Assembly: GCA_016787085.1 (NCBI GenBank)
Contig: JAEUVJ010000061.1
Coordinates: 124,001 to 188,000 of the forward strand
Direction: 5' to 3'
From: Chitinophagaceae bacterium
GTDB lineage: Bacteria; Bacteroidota; Bacteroidia; Chitinophagales; Chitinophagaceae
DNA length: 64,000 nucleotides
Part shown: positions 25,958-35,958 of the stretch, one piece after another
Layout of the letters: each line of letters starts with the position of its first letter
How positions within the stretch are numbered: the first letter of the stretch is position 1
Notes under the pieces: model-generated
The model's input: the letters and a program-made list of their open reading frames with translations, nothing else
The model's database searches: none
Told to the model about the DNA's origin: nothing
Made by a program: the position numbers and the translations under genes

Positions 25958-28126
25958 TTAAAATGCTTTTTGTTGTGGCTTTACAGGAGGTGACAGTTTT
26001 TTCGTATTCTCATTTCCAAGGTTCTCCAGTATCCAGCTTGTCATTTTGCTCCATAAATGATAAGTGGTATTATCAGTGCCACCGGAAATACCATGGTTCT
26101 TATTCGGATAATAGGCGCTTTCGAAATCTATATTGCTTTTTATCAGTGCCGTTATCATCTGGGTACTGTTCTGGAAATGAACATTGTCGTCGCCGGTACC
26201 ATGAATGATCAGGTATTTGCCTTTGATCATATCTGTGAAGTTGACAGGAGAATTGTCATCATAGCCACCTGGATTTTCCTGCGGGGTACGCATGTAGCGT
26301 TCGGTGTAGATATTGTCATAATACCTCCAGTTCGTAACAGGCGCTACGGCTACTGCTGCTGTAAACACATCGTTCCCTTTTGTAATAGCCAGTGAGCTCA
26401 TAAAACCTCCATAGCTCCATCCCCAGTGACCGATGTTATTTTTATCTACAAACGACATAGTGCCGATATATTTTGCTGCATCTATCTGGTCTTCTATTTC
26501 ATACTTTCCGAGTTGCAGGTATGTCTTCTTTTTGAATTCTTCTCCCCGGTAGCCCGTACCTGTATTGTCCACACTCACGACAATGAATCCTTTCTGAGAC
26601 AGCATCTGGTGCCAGAAGTTCACAGCTCCGAAGCGATTGGACACCTGCTGTGATCCCGGACCTCCATAATTACAGAAGAGTACCGGGTATTTTTTTGCCG
26701 GATCAAAGCCCGCAGGTTTCAGCATCCAGCCGTTCAGAGTGTCGCCCTTGCTGTTCGGTATGCGAATGAATTCGGCCTTACCGGTTTCGTATTCCTCGAT
26801 CCTTGCTTTCAGTTTGCTGTTTTCTCCCAGGGGCTTGATCGGTTTGAGGCTGATCCCTTTCTTCTTATCTGTTTCAATACTATTTAATGTTACTGATTGC
26901 GGTGTATTGAGATCGGACCGGTAATCTATAAGCTGGGTGAACTGATCATTCAACTCGACCCGGTGCCAGCCTTCACCCTGCGTAAGCTGTGTTGTTTTTT
27001 TACCTGTAAAATCTGTAACAAAAAGGTTTCTGTCCATAGGCCTGGGATAGGCCATCGTATAGAAAACTCTTTTGTTCTTTTCATCTACCCCATTGATGGC
27101 AGTCACTTCATGGTTTCCTTTGCTGATCTGTGTTTTGGTCTTTCCATCCAGGCTGTAGAGGTAAATATGATTGTAGCCGCTCATCTCGCTGGTGAGCAGG
27201 TAATGTTTTCCATCTTTCAGGAACTGCCAGTCGTCATTGATATCTATATAATATTTATTCTTTTCCTGGTATAGCACCGAGCTGCTGCCATCGGAAGCAT
27301 TCGTCAGCAAGAGCTTTAATTCGTCCTGGTGACGGTTCATCCAGAAAACGATCAATGAATTATCATCTGTAGTCCATTTGATACGGGGGATATAAATATC
27401 GCCCTGCTCATATTGGGCTTTGCTCTTTTGTCCGGTATTGACATGGTAGATGTAAATATCCACCTTTGAGTTCTCTTCACCTGCTTTGGGATACTTGTAG
27501 CGGTAATCTTCATTATATGCATTGTCATAAAGGGTCATGTTGTATTCCTTCACATTGGTCTCATCAAATCGGTAATAGGCTATATAATTCCCTTTCGGGC
27601 TCCATTGATAAGCTTGTGTAAAGCTGAATTCCTCTTCATATACCCAGTCGCAGTTGCCATTGATAATGTAATTCCATTTGCCATCTGTGGTTATAGCCTT
27701 TATGCTGTTAGCGGCTATATCGTAGAGATAAAGGTTGTTGTCTTTAACATAGGCCACTTTACTGCCGTCCGGGGAGAAGCCGGCATGAAGCAGTTTAGCC
27801 GTGTCTATCTTCTGCAGCTTACCGGTAGAAAGATCATAGACATAGCTGTATGCTTTCGAGGAATGGCGATAGATACGTTCTCTTTTAGTAAAGATGAGTA
27901 CCTTTTTTCTGTCATGGCTGGCAGTGTAATCCTCCAGCGGAAGTTTATTGTTATATTCTTTGATATTAGCAGCCTGGAGCAGGCTATCCATTGTTTCCCC
28001 CGCAAAACCGGCTACCGTCTCGCCCCGGAATGTGCCTGTTTTGTAAAGATCTTCTAACGTGATCTGTTTTTTCTGTGATATGCTGAACAAAGGAAGTAAG
28101 ATGGCCAGCAAAAAAAGTTTTCTCAT
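25958..28126 (-). CDS. Dipeptidyl peptidase IV-type S9 serine peptidase
   Basis: 722 residues with a signal peptide (MRKLFLLAILLPLFSISQ). An eight-bladed-propeller DPP-IV N-terminal domain (about 40-480) contains the substrate-clamp sequence DWVYEEEF. The alpha/beta-hydrolase domain follows, with GWSYGG (Ser571), HGTGDDNVHF (catalytic Asp at 646/647) and NKNHGISGG (His678). It removes X-Pro (or X-Ala) dipeptides from peptide N-termini in the periplasm or on the surface, typical of peptide-using Bacteroidota. The Lys/Pro tail after residue 705 is unremarkable. Has its own terminator. Confidence 0.95.
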   Translation of the reverse strand: MRKLFLLAILLPLFSISQKKQITLEDLYKTGTFRGETVAGFAGETMDSLLQAANIKEYNNKLPLEDYTASHDRKKVLIFTKRERIYRHSSKAYSYVYDLSTGKLQKIDTAKLLHAGFSPDGSKVAYVKDNNLYLYDIAANSIKAITTDGKWNYIINGNCDWVYEEEFSFTQAYQWSPKGNYIAYYRFDETNVKEYNMTLYDNAYNEDYRYKYPKAGEENSKVDIYIYHVNTGQKSKAQYEQGDIYIPRIKWTTDDNSLIVFWMNRHQDELKLLLTNASDGSSSVLYQEKNKYYIDINDDWQFLKDGKHYLLTSEMSGYNHIYLYSLDGKTKTQISKGNHEVTAINGVDEKNKRVFYTMAYPRPMDRNLFVTDFTGKKTTQLTQGEGWHRVELNDQFTQLIDYRSDLNTPQSVTLNSIETDKKKGISLKPIKPLGENSKLKARIEEYETGKAEFIRIPNSKGDTLNGWMLKPAGFDPAKKYPVLFCNYGGPGSQQVSNRFGAVNFWHQMLSQKGFIVVSVDNTGTGYRGEEFKKKTYLQLGKYEIEDQIDAAKYIGTMSFVDKNNIGHWGWSYGGFMSSLAITKGNDVFTAAVAVAPVTNWRYYDNIYTERYMRTPQENPGGYDDNSPVNFTDMIKGKYLIIHGTGDDNVHFQNSTQMITALIKSNIDFESAYYPNKNHGISGGTDNTTYHLWSKMTSWILENLGNENTKKLSPPVKPQQKAF

Positions 28127-28159
28127 GTGATGTGTTTTTAGTGAAATATCAGTGTAAAA

Positions 28160-28192
28160 GAAAAATGAGAAAGCAATGTTACTTTCTCATTT
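28160..28192 (-). terminator. Rho-independent terminator after the alpha-oxoamine synthase gene
   Basis: Perfect 11-bp stem AAATGAGAAAG (28163-28173) with CTTTCTCATTT (28182-28192), 8-base loop; the minus strand continues TTCTTTTACA. Lies 21 bases beyond the stop at 28213 and ends transcription before the DPP-IV gene. Confidence 0.82.
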
Positions 28193-28212
28193 CCTATAAT
28201 GTAATGTGTGCC

Positions 28213-29472
28213 TTACTTTGCTTCAGCCATATCCGGAATAGCTTCTGCTTTGTACTCGCCGGCATCCAGCTTCTTTTTGGTGGCTGAGAATGCTTTTAGC
28301 GTTGCTTCGATATCCGCATCGGTATGAGCAGCCGTTGGAATAAGGCGGTATATGATATGGCCTTTGGGTATAACAGGATAGACTACGATAGAACAGAATA
28401 TCTTGTAGTTCTCCCGCAGATCCATTACCATGGCCGTTGCTTCTTCCACACCGCCCGTCATATATACCGGTGTTACTACCGAATCGGTTTTGCCGATATC
28501 AAATCCTCTTTCTTTAAGGCCATTCTGCAGCTTCTGGGCATTTTCCCAGAGTTTAGCTTTCAGCTCAGGCCTCGTACGTAAAAGCTCAAGCCGCTTCAGG
28601 TTACCGATCACCAATGGCATCGGCAGGCTTTTAGCAAATATCTGTGAACGGATATTGTAACGGATATAATCAATGATCTTTCTGTCACCGGCAATAAATG
28701 CGCCGATCGAGGCCATAGATTTGGCAAAGGTGGAGAAGTAAAGATCTATCTGGTCCTGGCAGCCTTGCTCTTCACCGGCACCGGCTCCTGTTTTGCCCAA
28801 AGTGCCAAAACCATGTGCATCATCCACCAGTAAGCGGAACTGGTATTTCTTTTTTAAAGCAGCTATTTCTTTTAGCCTGCCCTGATCGCCGGCCATTCCG
28901 AATACACCTTCTGTAATGACCAGGATGCCGCCTGCGTTTTGTTTTTCGATCAATGCGGTGGCACGCTGTAATTGTTTTTCGCAATCTTCTACATCGTTAT
29001 GTTTGAACACATACCTGTGACCGGCATGTAAACGTAAGCCATCAATGATACAGGCATGGCTTTCGGCATCATACACGATCACATCGTGACGACTGCACAG
29101 TACATCTATCAGGCTCACCATTCCCTGGTAACCGAAGTTCAGCAGGATGGTATCTTCCTTTCCTTCAAAGGCTGCCAGCTCGGCTTCCAGTTGCTCATGG
29201 TAATTACTATTGCCGCTCATCATGCGTGCACCCATAGGGAGGGCGAGGCCGAATTTGGCGGCAGCATCCGCATCTGCTTTTTTTACTTCAGGATGATTGG
29301 CGAGCCCAAGGTAATTGTTCAGGCTCCAGACGATCATATCTTGCCCGCGGAATTTCATGCGGCTTCCGATCTCGCCTTCCAGTTTGGGGAAAGCAAAATA
29401 GCCATGCGCTCTTTCGCGATGCTGCCCGATGGGGCCGTAATTCTTCAGTAAACGTTCAAAAATATCTGCCAT
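28213..29472 (-). CDS. PLP-dependent alpha-oxoamine synthase (serine palmitoyltransferase / KBL / cysteate acyltransferase family)
   Basis: 419 residues from ATG 29472; the frame is open to 29550 but that part does not look like the family. It condenses an acyl thioester with an amino acid with loss of CO2, using pyridoxal phosphate. Seen: SLNNYLGLANHPEV, GARMMSGNSNYHEQLE, NFGYQG, ESHACIIDGLRLHAG, LLVDDAHGFGTLGKTGAG (PLP Asp/His) and the Schiff-base lysine in STFAKSMASIGAF. The family contains glycine C-acetyltransferase, BioF, serine palmitoyltransferase and the cysteate acyltransferase of sulfonolipid synthesis; the length with a roughly 45-residue N-terminal extension fits lipid-type members, but I cannot choose. 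No tdh or bio genes are adjacent, which argues mildly against KBL and BioF. Confidence 0.85.
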   Translation of the reverse strand: MADIFERLLKNYGPIGQHRERAHGYFAFPKLEGEIGSRMKFRGQDMIVWSLNNYLGLANHPEVKKADADAAAKFGLALPMGARMMSGNSNYHEQLEAELAAFEGKEDTILLNFGYQGMVSLIDVLCSRHDVIVYDAESHACIIDGLRLHAGHRYVFKHNDVEDCEKQLQRATALIEKQNAGGILVITEGVFGMAGDQGRLKEIAALKKKYQFRLLVDDAHGFGTLGKTGAGAGEEQGCQDQIDLYFSTFAKSMASIGAFIAGDRKIIDYIRYNIRSQIFAKSLPMPLVIGNLKRLELLRTRPELKAKLWENAQKLQNGLKERGFDIGKTDSVVTPVYMTGGVEEATAMVMDLRENYKIFCSIVVYPVIPKGHIIYRLIPTAAHTDADIEATLKAFSATKKKLDAGEYKAEAIPDMAEAK

Positions 29473-29681
29473 ATGGATATCAGGCCTGCCTGCCGGCAGG
29501 AAGGTTTTAGATTCTAGATCACAGACCTGACCCGGAAAAATGGAATGCAAGGTGGGAGAGAGCCTGTAACCTGTACAATTTTAAACTGCGCAAAGGTAAG
29601 GTTTTGGGTCTTACGGGCAAAGGACATAGCACCTATGTAAATAACTAACCCTTAGTTCTTTAATCTTCAGCTTTTTTCAAT

Positions 29682-29713
29682 AAAAAACCGGCCTTGTATT
29701 TACAAGGCCGGTT
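29682..29713 (-). terminator. Rho-independent terminator after the PBP1A gene
   Basis: Perfect 11-bp stem AACCGGCCTTG (29686-29696) with CAAGGCCGGTT (29703-29713), 6-base loop; on the minus strand it runs into TTTTTATTG. Lies 22 bases beyond the stop at 29736. Confidence 0.9.
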
Positions 29714-29735
29714 GATAGATTCAGGCTGGCTGCTT

Positions 29736-32150
29736 TTATTCGTTTTTCTTTTTATCTTTTTTCCCAAATATCTTATTCAGAAGACCCTTTTTCTTTTTTG
29801 GTTCTTCTTCTGTTGCTGCGCCAATAGGTTTTGAGTCAACAATAGAAGCGGTATCTTTTATTACGGGCTTAGGTTCATCATCCGGCGGAACAGGTTTTGA
29901 TTCCGGCCCGATATAGCCATTATTAATGTTATAATCGTCTTCGTTTCCTACTCCCTGGTCCTCACCTTCAGCACCCGGTTCTACATTCTCAATAATGTTC
30001 ATGATATCTGCGCTGTTGATCTCGTTCTCCATTTCAGCGGGTTTGGCAAACCGGGCGTCTTTGTCAATGCCTAATGTTTTATCGCCATATACTTTCTTAA
30101 AGAAGGCTTCCCAGATCGGTCTGGCTACAGAGCCCCCATAGAATGTAGAACTCTCGAGGGTAATAAAACGGTCATCGCAGCCTACCCATGTGCCTGCGAG
30201 TAACTGGGGGGTATAGCCCATGAACCAGAAATCGGCATTGGAATTGGTCGTTCCTGTTTTTCCGCCTATTTCCGTGGCTCCCAGGCGTTGCATCATTCCG
30301 GCGGCTGTACCTTTCGTTACCGGTCCCTGCATCATTATCGCCATTTTATAGGCAGTTACTTCACTGACCACTTCTTTGCGGTTAGTGCTATAGTCAAAGC
30401 GTTTGATCACATTGCCGTTCCTGTCTTCGATACGGCTGATGAAGTAAGGTTTTGTGGAGTAGCCATGACCTGCAAATATGCTGTAGCCCCACATCATTTC
30501 GAATAGGGAAAGATCGCAGGATCCTAATGCAATAGAAGGGTAAGGATCCACTTTAGTCGGGATATTCAGTTTTGACAGGAATTCAGCAAATCTTTCCGGC
30601 CCCACCTGTTTCATAATAAAGGCGGTGGCACAGTTTCTTGACCAGGTCAGCGCTGAGGCCATCGTCATGGCACGTCCTGTGCATGTTTTGGTAGTGGCGG
30701 GCACTAACTGGTTCTTGCCAAATGATTGTTGCTGGTCCAGTACTTCAGTTTCTGCATCAAAGCCTGCATCCTCCATAGCCTGTGTATAAAGCAACGGTTT
30801 GATGGTAGAACCTACCTGTCTTTTTGTTCTCAGATTGGCATGATCCAGTTTATAGGTTTTGAAATTGATACCACCCACCCATGCTCTTACTTCGCCGGTC
30901 ACAGGGTCCATCACCATGAATGCGGTCTGCATCATCAGGCGGTGATATTTGATGGAATCCATCGGCGTCATAACCGTATCTTTTTCCCGCTTTGCATTCC
31001 ACGCAAATATTTTCATAGGTACTTTCTGCGAGAAGGTCGCTTTGATCTCTTTATCACTCAGGCCGTCTTCTGCCAGGTTTTTCCAGCGATCGCTTTCCTT
31101 CATTGCTTTTTCCAATACTTCGGGATGTTCCTTCCAGATGGCGCCAGTCTTCATTTTTGCCTGTTGCACCAGAGCTTTTTGCAATACCGGCATCTGCAAG
31201 GCCACTGCTTCTTCCGCATACTCCTGCATACGGGGATTGATCGTGGTGTAGATCTTTAGCCCGTCTTCGTAGATGTCATACGAGCCGCCATCCGGCTTTT
31301 CAATGTCTTTCAGGATGTTCTTCACTTCATCCCTCAGCACTTCGCGGAAATATGGTGCATACCCGGTGTTCTCATCCATTTTTTTATACCGCAGCTCTAT
31401 GGGTTTTACTTTCAGTTTTGCAGCTTCCGCTTCGGTCAGCTTATTATTTTTCACCATCTGGTCTATCACCACGTTCCTTCTTTCTTTTGATTGTTTGGGA
31501 TTACGCCGGGGATTATAGGTGTAATTTGCTTTCAGCATGCCCACCAATACGGCGGCTTCTTCTACATTGAGCCTGTCAGGTTCTTTCTGGAAAAAGGTCC
31601 TGGAAGCATTACGGATTCCATAGATGTTATCGCCGAAAGGAACGGCATTCAGGTAAAGTGTGATGATCTCTTCTTTTGTAAAATTCCTTTCGAGTTTGAT
31701 GGCAATGATCCATTCTTTCAGTTTCTGGATCACCCGCACTGCTTTGTTCGAAGATCTTTCATTAAACAGATTAAGCGCTAATTGCTGGGTAATGGTGCTG
31801 CCGCCTCCTTGTTTGCCGAGTGTAAAAGCAGCTCTCATAGTGGACCGGAAGTCAATACCCGAATGGTTGTAAAAACGCTCATCTTCCGTGGCCACCAGGG
31901 CATCTATCACATGTTTGGAGATGTCCCTGTATTTGACATTGCTGCGGTTCCCTTTTTCAGTGTAATACTTTCCCATCAGGGTGCCGTCAGCCGCATAAGC
32001 CTCAGAAGCCTGCTGGATAGAAGGGTTCTCCAGGTCTTTCAGGGAGGGCATTTTGCCTAACAGACCAAAATTGGCAGCAGCGATCAACAGGATAAAAGCG
32101 CCAAAGCCAAAAAGGAAGATTCGCCAGAAAATGCGGACAGCTCTTTTCAT
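29736..32150 (-). CDS. Penicillin-binding protein 1A (bifunctional transglycosylase/transpeptidase)
   Basis: 804 residues. N-terminal membrane anchor (about 8-28), GT51 glycosyltransferase domain with EDERFYNHSGIDFRS and GGSTITQQLALNLF, then the transpeptidase domain with the active serine in GSTIKPLLY, SRN in WSRNCATAF and KTGTT. It polymerises and cross-links peptidoglycan on the outer face of the inner membrane. After about residue 700 comes a non-catalytic acidic and Pro/Lys-rich tail ending with a run of lysines, probably disordered; such tails vary within Bacteroidota. Single gene with its own terminator. Confidence 0.95.
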   Translation of the reverse strand: MKRAVRIFWRIFLFGFGAFILLIAAANFGLLGKMPSLKDLENPSIQQASEAYAADGTLMGKYYTEKGNRSNVKYRDISKHVIDALVATEDERFYNHSGIDFRSTMRAAFTLGKQGGGSTITQQLALNLFNERSSNKAVRVIQKLKEWIIAIKLERNFTKEEIITLYLNAVPFGDNIYGIRNASRTFFQKEPDRLNVEEAAVLVGMLKANYTYNPRRNPKQSKERRNVVIDQMVKNNKLTEAEAAKLKVKPIELRYKKMDENTGYAPYFREVLRDEVKNILKDIEKPDGGSYDIYEDGLKIYTTINPRMQEYAEEAVALQMPVLQKALVQQAKMKTGAIWKEHPEVLEKAMKESDRWKNLAEDGLSDKEIKATFSQKVPMKIFAWNAKREKDTVMTPMDSIKYHRLMMQTAFMVMDPVTGEVRAWVGGINFKTYKLDHANLRTKRQVGSTIKPLLYTQAMEDAGFDAETEVLDQQQSFGKNQLVPATTKTCTGRAMTMASALTWSRNCATAFIMKQVGPERFAEFLSKLNIPTKVDPYPSIALGSCDLSLFEMMWGYSIFAGHGYSTKPYFISRIEDRNGNVIKRFDYSTNRKEVVSEVTAYKMAIMMQGPVTKGTAAGMMQRLGATEIGGKTGTTNSNADFWFMGYTPQLLAGTWVGCDDRFITLESSTFYGGSVARPIWEAFFKKVYGDKTLGIDKDARFAKPAEMENEINSADIMNIIENVEPGAEGEDQGVGNEDDYNINNGYIGPESKPVPPDDEPKPVIKDTASIVDSKPIGAATEEEPKKKKGLLNKIFGKKDKKKNE

Positions 32151-32329
32151 AAAATTGATTGTGATAGTTCAAAAGACGTGAATGACGGCTACAGGTTCAA
32201 TGCTCAGTAATCATGCCACGCTTTATTCAGAAAATAGCCAGCCGAAATTAAGAAAAAGGAAACCGGTGCCACTATAGGCCGGATTAATTTTTTCCCAAAA
32301 GCATTACCGGCTACAACAGAAGGGTCTCA

Positions 32330-35308
32330 TCAGAACTTACCCGGGAAATTCCTGTCGAGAAATTGCTTGTACTTATCGAGATCTTTACTATTCTTCAGCA
32401 CTTCCAGGTTCGGTTCGGTGATGACGGCGAAGTAATATTTACCACCTGTCAGCCAGGGAATGATCTGCGAAGCAGTCAGCGGTTTTGTTTTGTCAATATA
32501 GTCTATGGCTTCCTGTGCATTTTTGAACGGGCTCATGATCAGCAAACGGTTGTCGGCGTCAATTTCTATCAACTCGGCCGTCATTTGCTTACTATAATAA
32601 GTGTCCCTGTTATGACGGGCAAAGGCATTTTTGGCCTCATTGCCATACACCCGGTCCACTTTGCTCAATACAAGTACGACATAGTGAGGAGCGTCCGGGG
32701 TGAATGTATAATTGGTAGCAGGGGGTAAGGGCCTTTTCGAAACAGTATCAGCGGCAGGCTTATTATTTATCGCCACAGGCGGAACCTGAGCAGGTTTTTG
32801 TGTCGTTACCGTATCTTTTGAAACAGCAGGAAGGGTTTGTTGCGGGCGGTTATTGGCAACAGCCGCATCGGGCCGGTAGCGGGTCGTCGTATCTTCGTCA
32901 GGCCGGTTAACAACCAGCTTCCTGAGTTCTTCTTCTATCTGCTGGCGGCGGCCGAGTACATCGAGCAAGGTAGCTGCCTTTTCAGCCAAAGGGGTTTGTG
33001 CAAAATTGCTGATAATGTTGTTCAGGGATATTTTCGCTATGCTGTCCTGTCTTTGTTTGATGTAATAGACCGACTCGATATAGAGCAATTGCGGTGTCCA
33101 GTGGTTTTTGCCGTACAGGCTATCCGCTATCTTCTTTTCTGCAATCGCTTCATTAAATTTTCCTTCAATGAAGAGATCATATATTCTTTCATACGTCTTT
33201 GTGGCTTCGCTGTTGCCCGTTTTTGACTGCGGGTCTTTTCCTGTAGTGACGATGGTAGTGAAATTGCTCCCGGTAAACTGGTCATTCATCAGTTTTTTGA
33301 TAGCAGCTGCTTTCGCCGTCTCCCCGTTCTTATTATAGCAATAGTAAAGCTGGAAAAGCACTTCATCCATTTTTGGATGCTGCGGAAAACGGATGCGCAG
33401 ATCTTCCAGGGTTTCGGTGCCCATCGGGCAGTTCTCGATCTCCTGGATATATAGTTTACCGAGATTGAACTGCGCCATCTGGACCGAATCATTGGATTGT
33501 TTCATCAGTGTATCGGTCAGCGGCAGTTTTTGATACAAGGCATCAAAAGTGATCTCGGCAGGCTCATTGGCGGTAAGGTCTTTTGCATTGCCCGCCAGTT
33601 TAGTATTGCTACCGTCAATTCTATTGGCGTTTCGGATGATGCTGCTGATGGCAGCGGCCCTCCGCCAATTGTCCTGGTTAGGCCTTGTTCCCCATTTTGT
33701 TTTGAAATCAGCCAGGCCTTTTTGCCGTGAACTGGCATTATAGAAATACCATTCGCCTTTGGTATTGGTGGGGAAAAGCGGAGTCTGGTCCTGTCCGGGC
33801 AGTGTAATACCTGATCCGGTTGAAATACCCTCATCTTTCAGGCCCTGTTGTTTGCGAAGGGTCTTTACTAATTTCCTGACATAATCTTTTCTTTCTTCCT
33901 CAGGCAGGGCGGCAATACGCTGCAGGCTGTCCTGTCGTTCTATTACTTCGAGGTTGTCAGCTATCAATCCCGCAGCTTTTTTCCGATCGGCTATGGCTTC
34001 CGGATTTTTTATCGAAGGATCACCCATGTTCAGGCTATCGTAAAAATTGTAGGCATTGCGGAAGTGCTTCTTGGCAAAGGATAGTTCTGCCAGCTGAAGA
34101 AAAGCTTTGTTCCGCTGCGATGGATCGTTAGATGTGTATTGGGTGCTTTTCAGCAACAGGGCAATGGCGCCATCATAGTTATTCCTTTCCAGTTCCATCT
34201 GTGCCGCCATGTAGTAAATGATATCACGGTAATCCTGGTATTTATCCCGCTTAGCCATCTTTACCAGGGTTTCGATATTCTTTGCGATATAGTTTTCGCC
34301 GCCATCCTTATTCACTCTTATCGAAAAAAGCCTGGCATAAATGTCCAGTATCGGGTCGGTGGTATGGCGAATGGCTTTGCTGTAATATTCTTCTGCTTCC
34401 TCAGATTGCCCGCTTCTTTCATACAATTGCGCCAGCAGGTATTCCCATCTTGCCCTTTCCTGCTTATTGGTGGCATTGGTGAGTGCTTTGGTCAAATGTG
34501 CCGCTGCACTGTCCCACATATTCTGTTTGTAGAACCAGTAGGCCTGTACTTCGGCCAGGTCATCATTCAACCTTTCGGGAAACTGCGGATCATCTCTCAG
34601 TGTAATGATCAGGCTGGCCGCTTCAGCAAACTGGTCCTGAGCCAGGAAATTCCTGATCTGCCAGATAAAGGCATCATTGCGGCTGGGTGGCTCAGAAAAT
34701 ACCCGGCGGGGCAAACTGTTCTTTTCTTTGGTAGCTATGCTGAAAGCCGTATTGCCATCCATGCGGCTGCCGATGTTCATATAGTAGCCATCCTTTTCTT
34801 TTTTGGCAAAAGCATAGTTGATGAACTGGAACATCAGGTAGGCCGAGTCGAATTGTTTTTTCAGGTAGTAGGAAGCTCCCCACAGGAGGTAAAGATTATC
34901 TACCCAGTCGCCACGGAGGTCATGCAGTGCAATGCCCGTTTGTGATTTGTAAGAAATTGAATCCAACTGGGTGCTGTCGGCCGCAGTAGCATCAAGGGTA
35001 TAGTTGTAAAAAGGAAGTAAAGCGGAATAGTCGTCCTTGAAAGAAAGCTTGGCCTTTTCCAATACTTCATTCAGCTTGTTGTTGGCGTTAAAGTAGTAGT
35101 TGTAATGCGTGACGGTATTCTGAATGAGCCGCCTGGGTAGCGTAAATTTTTTCTGATCTGATCTTTCCGAACGTAAGGTGCGGTTATCGTATTCTTTGGG
35201 TTTTTTAATGCCGAGGTCAACACCCAGTTGCCCGTAAGAAGTCGTAGTTAACTGGCAAAGGATAACGAATAAAAAAGCAGTAACAGTATAATTTCGGATA
35301 GGTCCCAT
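32330..35308 (-). CDS. Tetratricopeptide-repeat protein, PorW/SprE-like T9SS component
   Basis: 992 residues. An N-terminal export signal (TVTAFLFVILCQLTTTSYGQ) contains Cys18, but a Sec cut after SYG looks as likely as a lipobox. Residues about 55-470 and 600-780 are helical TPR repeats (for example ARWEYLLAQLYERSGQSEEAEEYYSKAI). They begin with the HYNYYFNANNKLNEVLEKAK block I associate with SprE/PorW. A Pro/Thr/Gln-rich linker (about 800-870) precedes a C-terminal globular domain starting PHYVVLVLSKVDRVYG. SprE/PorW is needed for type IX secretion and gliding, bridging the secretion complex in the periplasm. The assignment fits three T9SS cargos in this window but rests on recalled similarity. 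Confidence 0.7.
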   Translation of the reverse strand: MGPIRNYTVTAFLFVILCQLTTTSYGQLGVDLGIKKPKEYDNRTLRSERSDQKKFTLPRRLIQNTVTHYNYYFNANNKLNEVLEKAKLSFKDDYSALLPFYNYTLDATAADSTQLDSISYKSQTGIALHDLRGDWVDNLYLLWGASYYLKKQFDSAYLMFQFINYAFAKKEKDGYYMNIGSRMDGNTAFSIATKEKNSLPRRVFSEPPSRNDAFIWQIRNFLAQDQFAEAASLIITLRDDPQFPERLNDDLAEVQAYWFYKQNMWDSAAAHLTKALTNATNKQERARWEYLLAQLYERSGQSEEAEEYYSKAIRHTTDPILDIYARLFSIRVNKDGGENYIAKNIETLVKMAKRDKYQDYRDIIYYMAAQMELERNNYDGAIALLLKSTQYTSNDPSQRNKAFLQLAELSFAKKHFRNAYNFYDSLNMGDPSIKNPEAIADRKKAAGLIADNLEVIERQDSLQRIAALPEEERKDYVRKLVKTLRKQQGLKDEGISTGSGITLPGQDQTPLFPTNTKGEWYFYNASSRQKGLADFKTKWGTRPNQDNWRRAAAISSIIRNANRIDGSNTKLAGNAKDLTANEPAEITFDALYQKLPLTDTLMKQSNDSVQMAQFNLGKLYIQEIENCPMGTETLEDLRIRFPQHPKMDEVLFQLYYCYNKNGETAKAAAIKKLMNDQFTGSNFTTIVTTGKDPQSKTGNSEATKTYERIYDLFIEGKFNEAIAEKKIADSLYGKNHWTPQLLYIESVYYIKQRQDSIAKISLNNIISNFAQTPLAEKAATLLDVLGRRQQIEEELRKLVVNRPDEDTTTRYRPDAAVANNRPQQTLPAVSKDTVTTQKPAQVPPVAINNKPAADTVSKRPLPPATNYTFTPDAPHYVVLVLSKVDRVYGNEAKNAFARHNRDTYYSKQMTAELIEIDADNRLLIMSPFKNAQEAIDYIDKTKPLTASQIIPWLTGGKYYFAVITEPNLEVLKNSKDLDKYKQFLDRNFPGKF

Positions 35309-35452
35309 TTTTCCGCCGCAAACTAAACTCTTAATAACTGAATTTCAAATATTTTAGTATAAACAGAAGCCAATATTTTTTTGCCTGTTTCGTTGATGAA
35401 ATGGCTCTGACACAGGCTCATTCCTTACCTTTAAAGCGTTTAAAATTCAATT

Positions 35453-35854
35453 ATGGCAAAACTGGACGCCGGATCTACGCTGAAACGATTGCGAAACCGT
35501 TACCGGCTTGTCGTCATGAATGACGATACTTATGAGGAGGTTGTCACCTTTAAATTGTCCCGTCTCAGTGTTTACATTGGTTTGAGCACAATATTTGTAG
35601 TATTGGTAGGCCTGACCGTGGCGCTGATCATTTTTACCCCTCTCAAATATTATATTCCCGGGTATGATGATCTCAGAATAGGCCGTGAATATCAGCAGTT
35701 AAAGTACGATGCGGATAAGATGTCCCGGGAACTGGAACAGTTAAAACAATACCAGGAAGGATTGAGAAAAGGACCGCTGATGGGAGAAGGGAAGACCGTC
35801 AATTTGGATACGGCGCAGCTGCAATTGCCCAAAGAAGAAATATCGAGTGACTAG
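35453..35854 (+). CDS. Membrane protein resembling the N-terminal module of M23 peptidases, without the peptidase
   Basis: 133 residues. A basic N-terminus (LKRLRNRYRLVVMNDDTYEEVVTFKLSRLSVYIG) leads into one membrane helix (about 44-66), the phrase FTPLKYYIPGYDD and a coiled coil (about 80-112). This is the N-terminal plan of Bacteroidota membrane-anchored M23 (LytM-like) peptidases encoded next to bactofilin, but the chain stops where the catalytic domain would begin. An ORF boundary, not a frameshift remnant, is seen: the following bases hold no peptidase sequence. Divergent from the PorW/SprE-like gene and 104 bases before bactofilin. Confidence 0.7.
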   Translation: MAKLDAGSTLKRLRNRYRLVVMNDDTYEEVVTFKLSRLSVYIGLSTIFVVLVGLTVALIIFTPLKYYIPGYDDLRIGREYQQLKYDADKMSRELEQLKQYQEGLRKGPLMGEGKTVNLDTAQLQLPKEEISSD

Positions 35855-35958
35855 CGGTGGGAGGATTAAGTGTAAACAGGCATTGACTTAGCCAAAATGT
35901 TTTTATACTTTTCGGATGGATCATCCGCCGGAATAATAGAATAAGTAAATCACAACCT

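Noticed and set aside
30726..31259. 177-codon open frame on the + strand
   Set aside because: Antisense to PBP1A; no protein-like pattern.
34139..34945. 268-codon open frame on the + strand
   Set aside because: Lies wholly antisense inside the PorW/SprE-like gene; hydrophobic and Cys/Phe-rich composition is typical of a mirrored coding frame, with no start signal or family motif.
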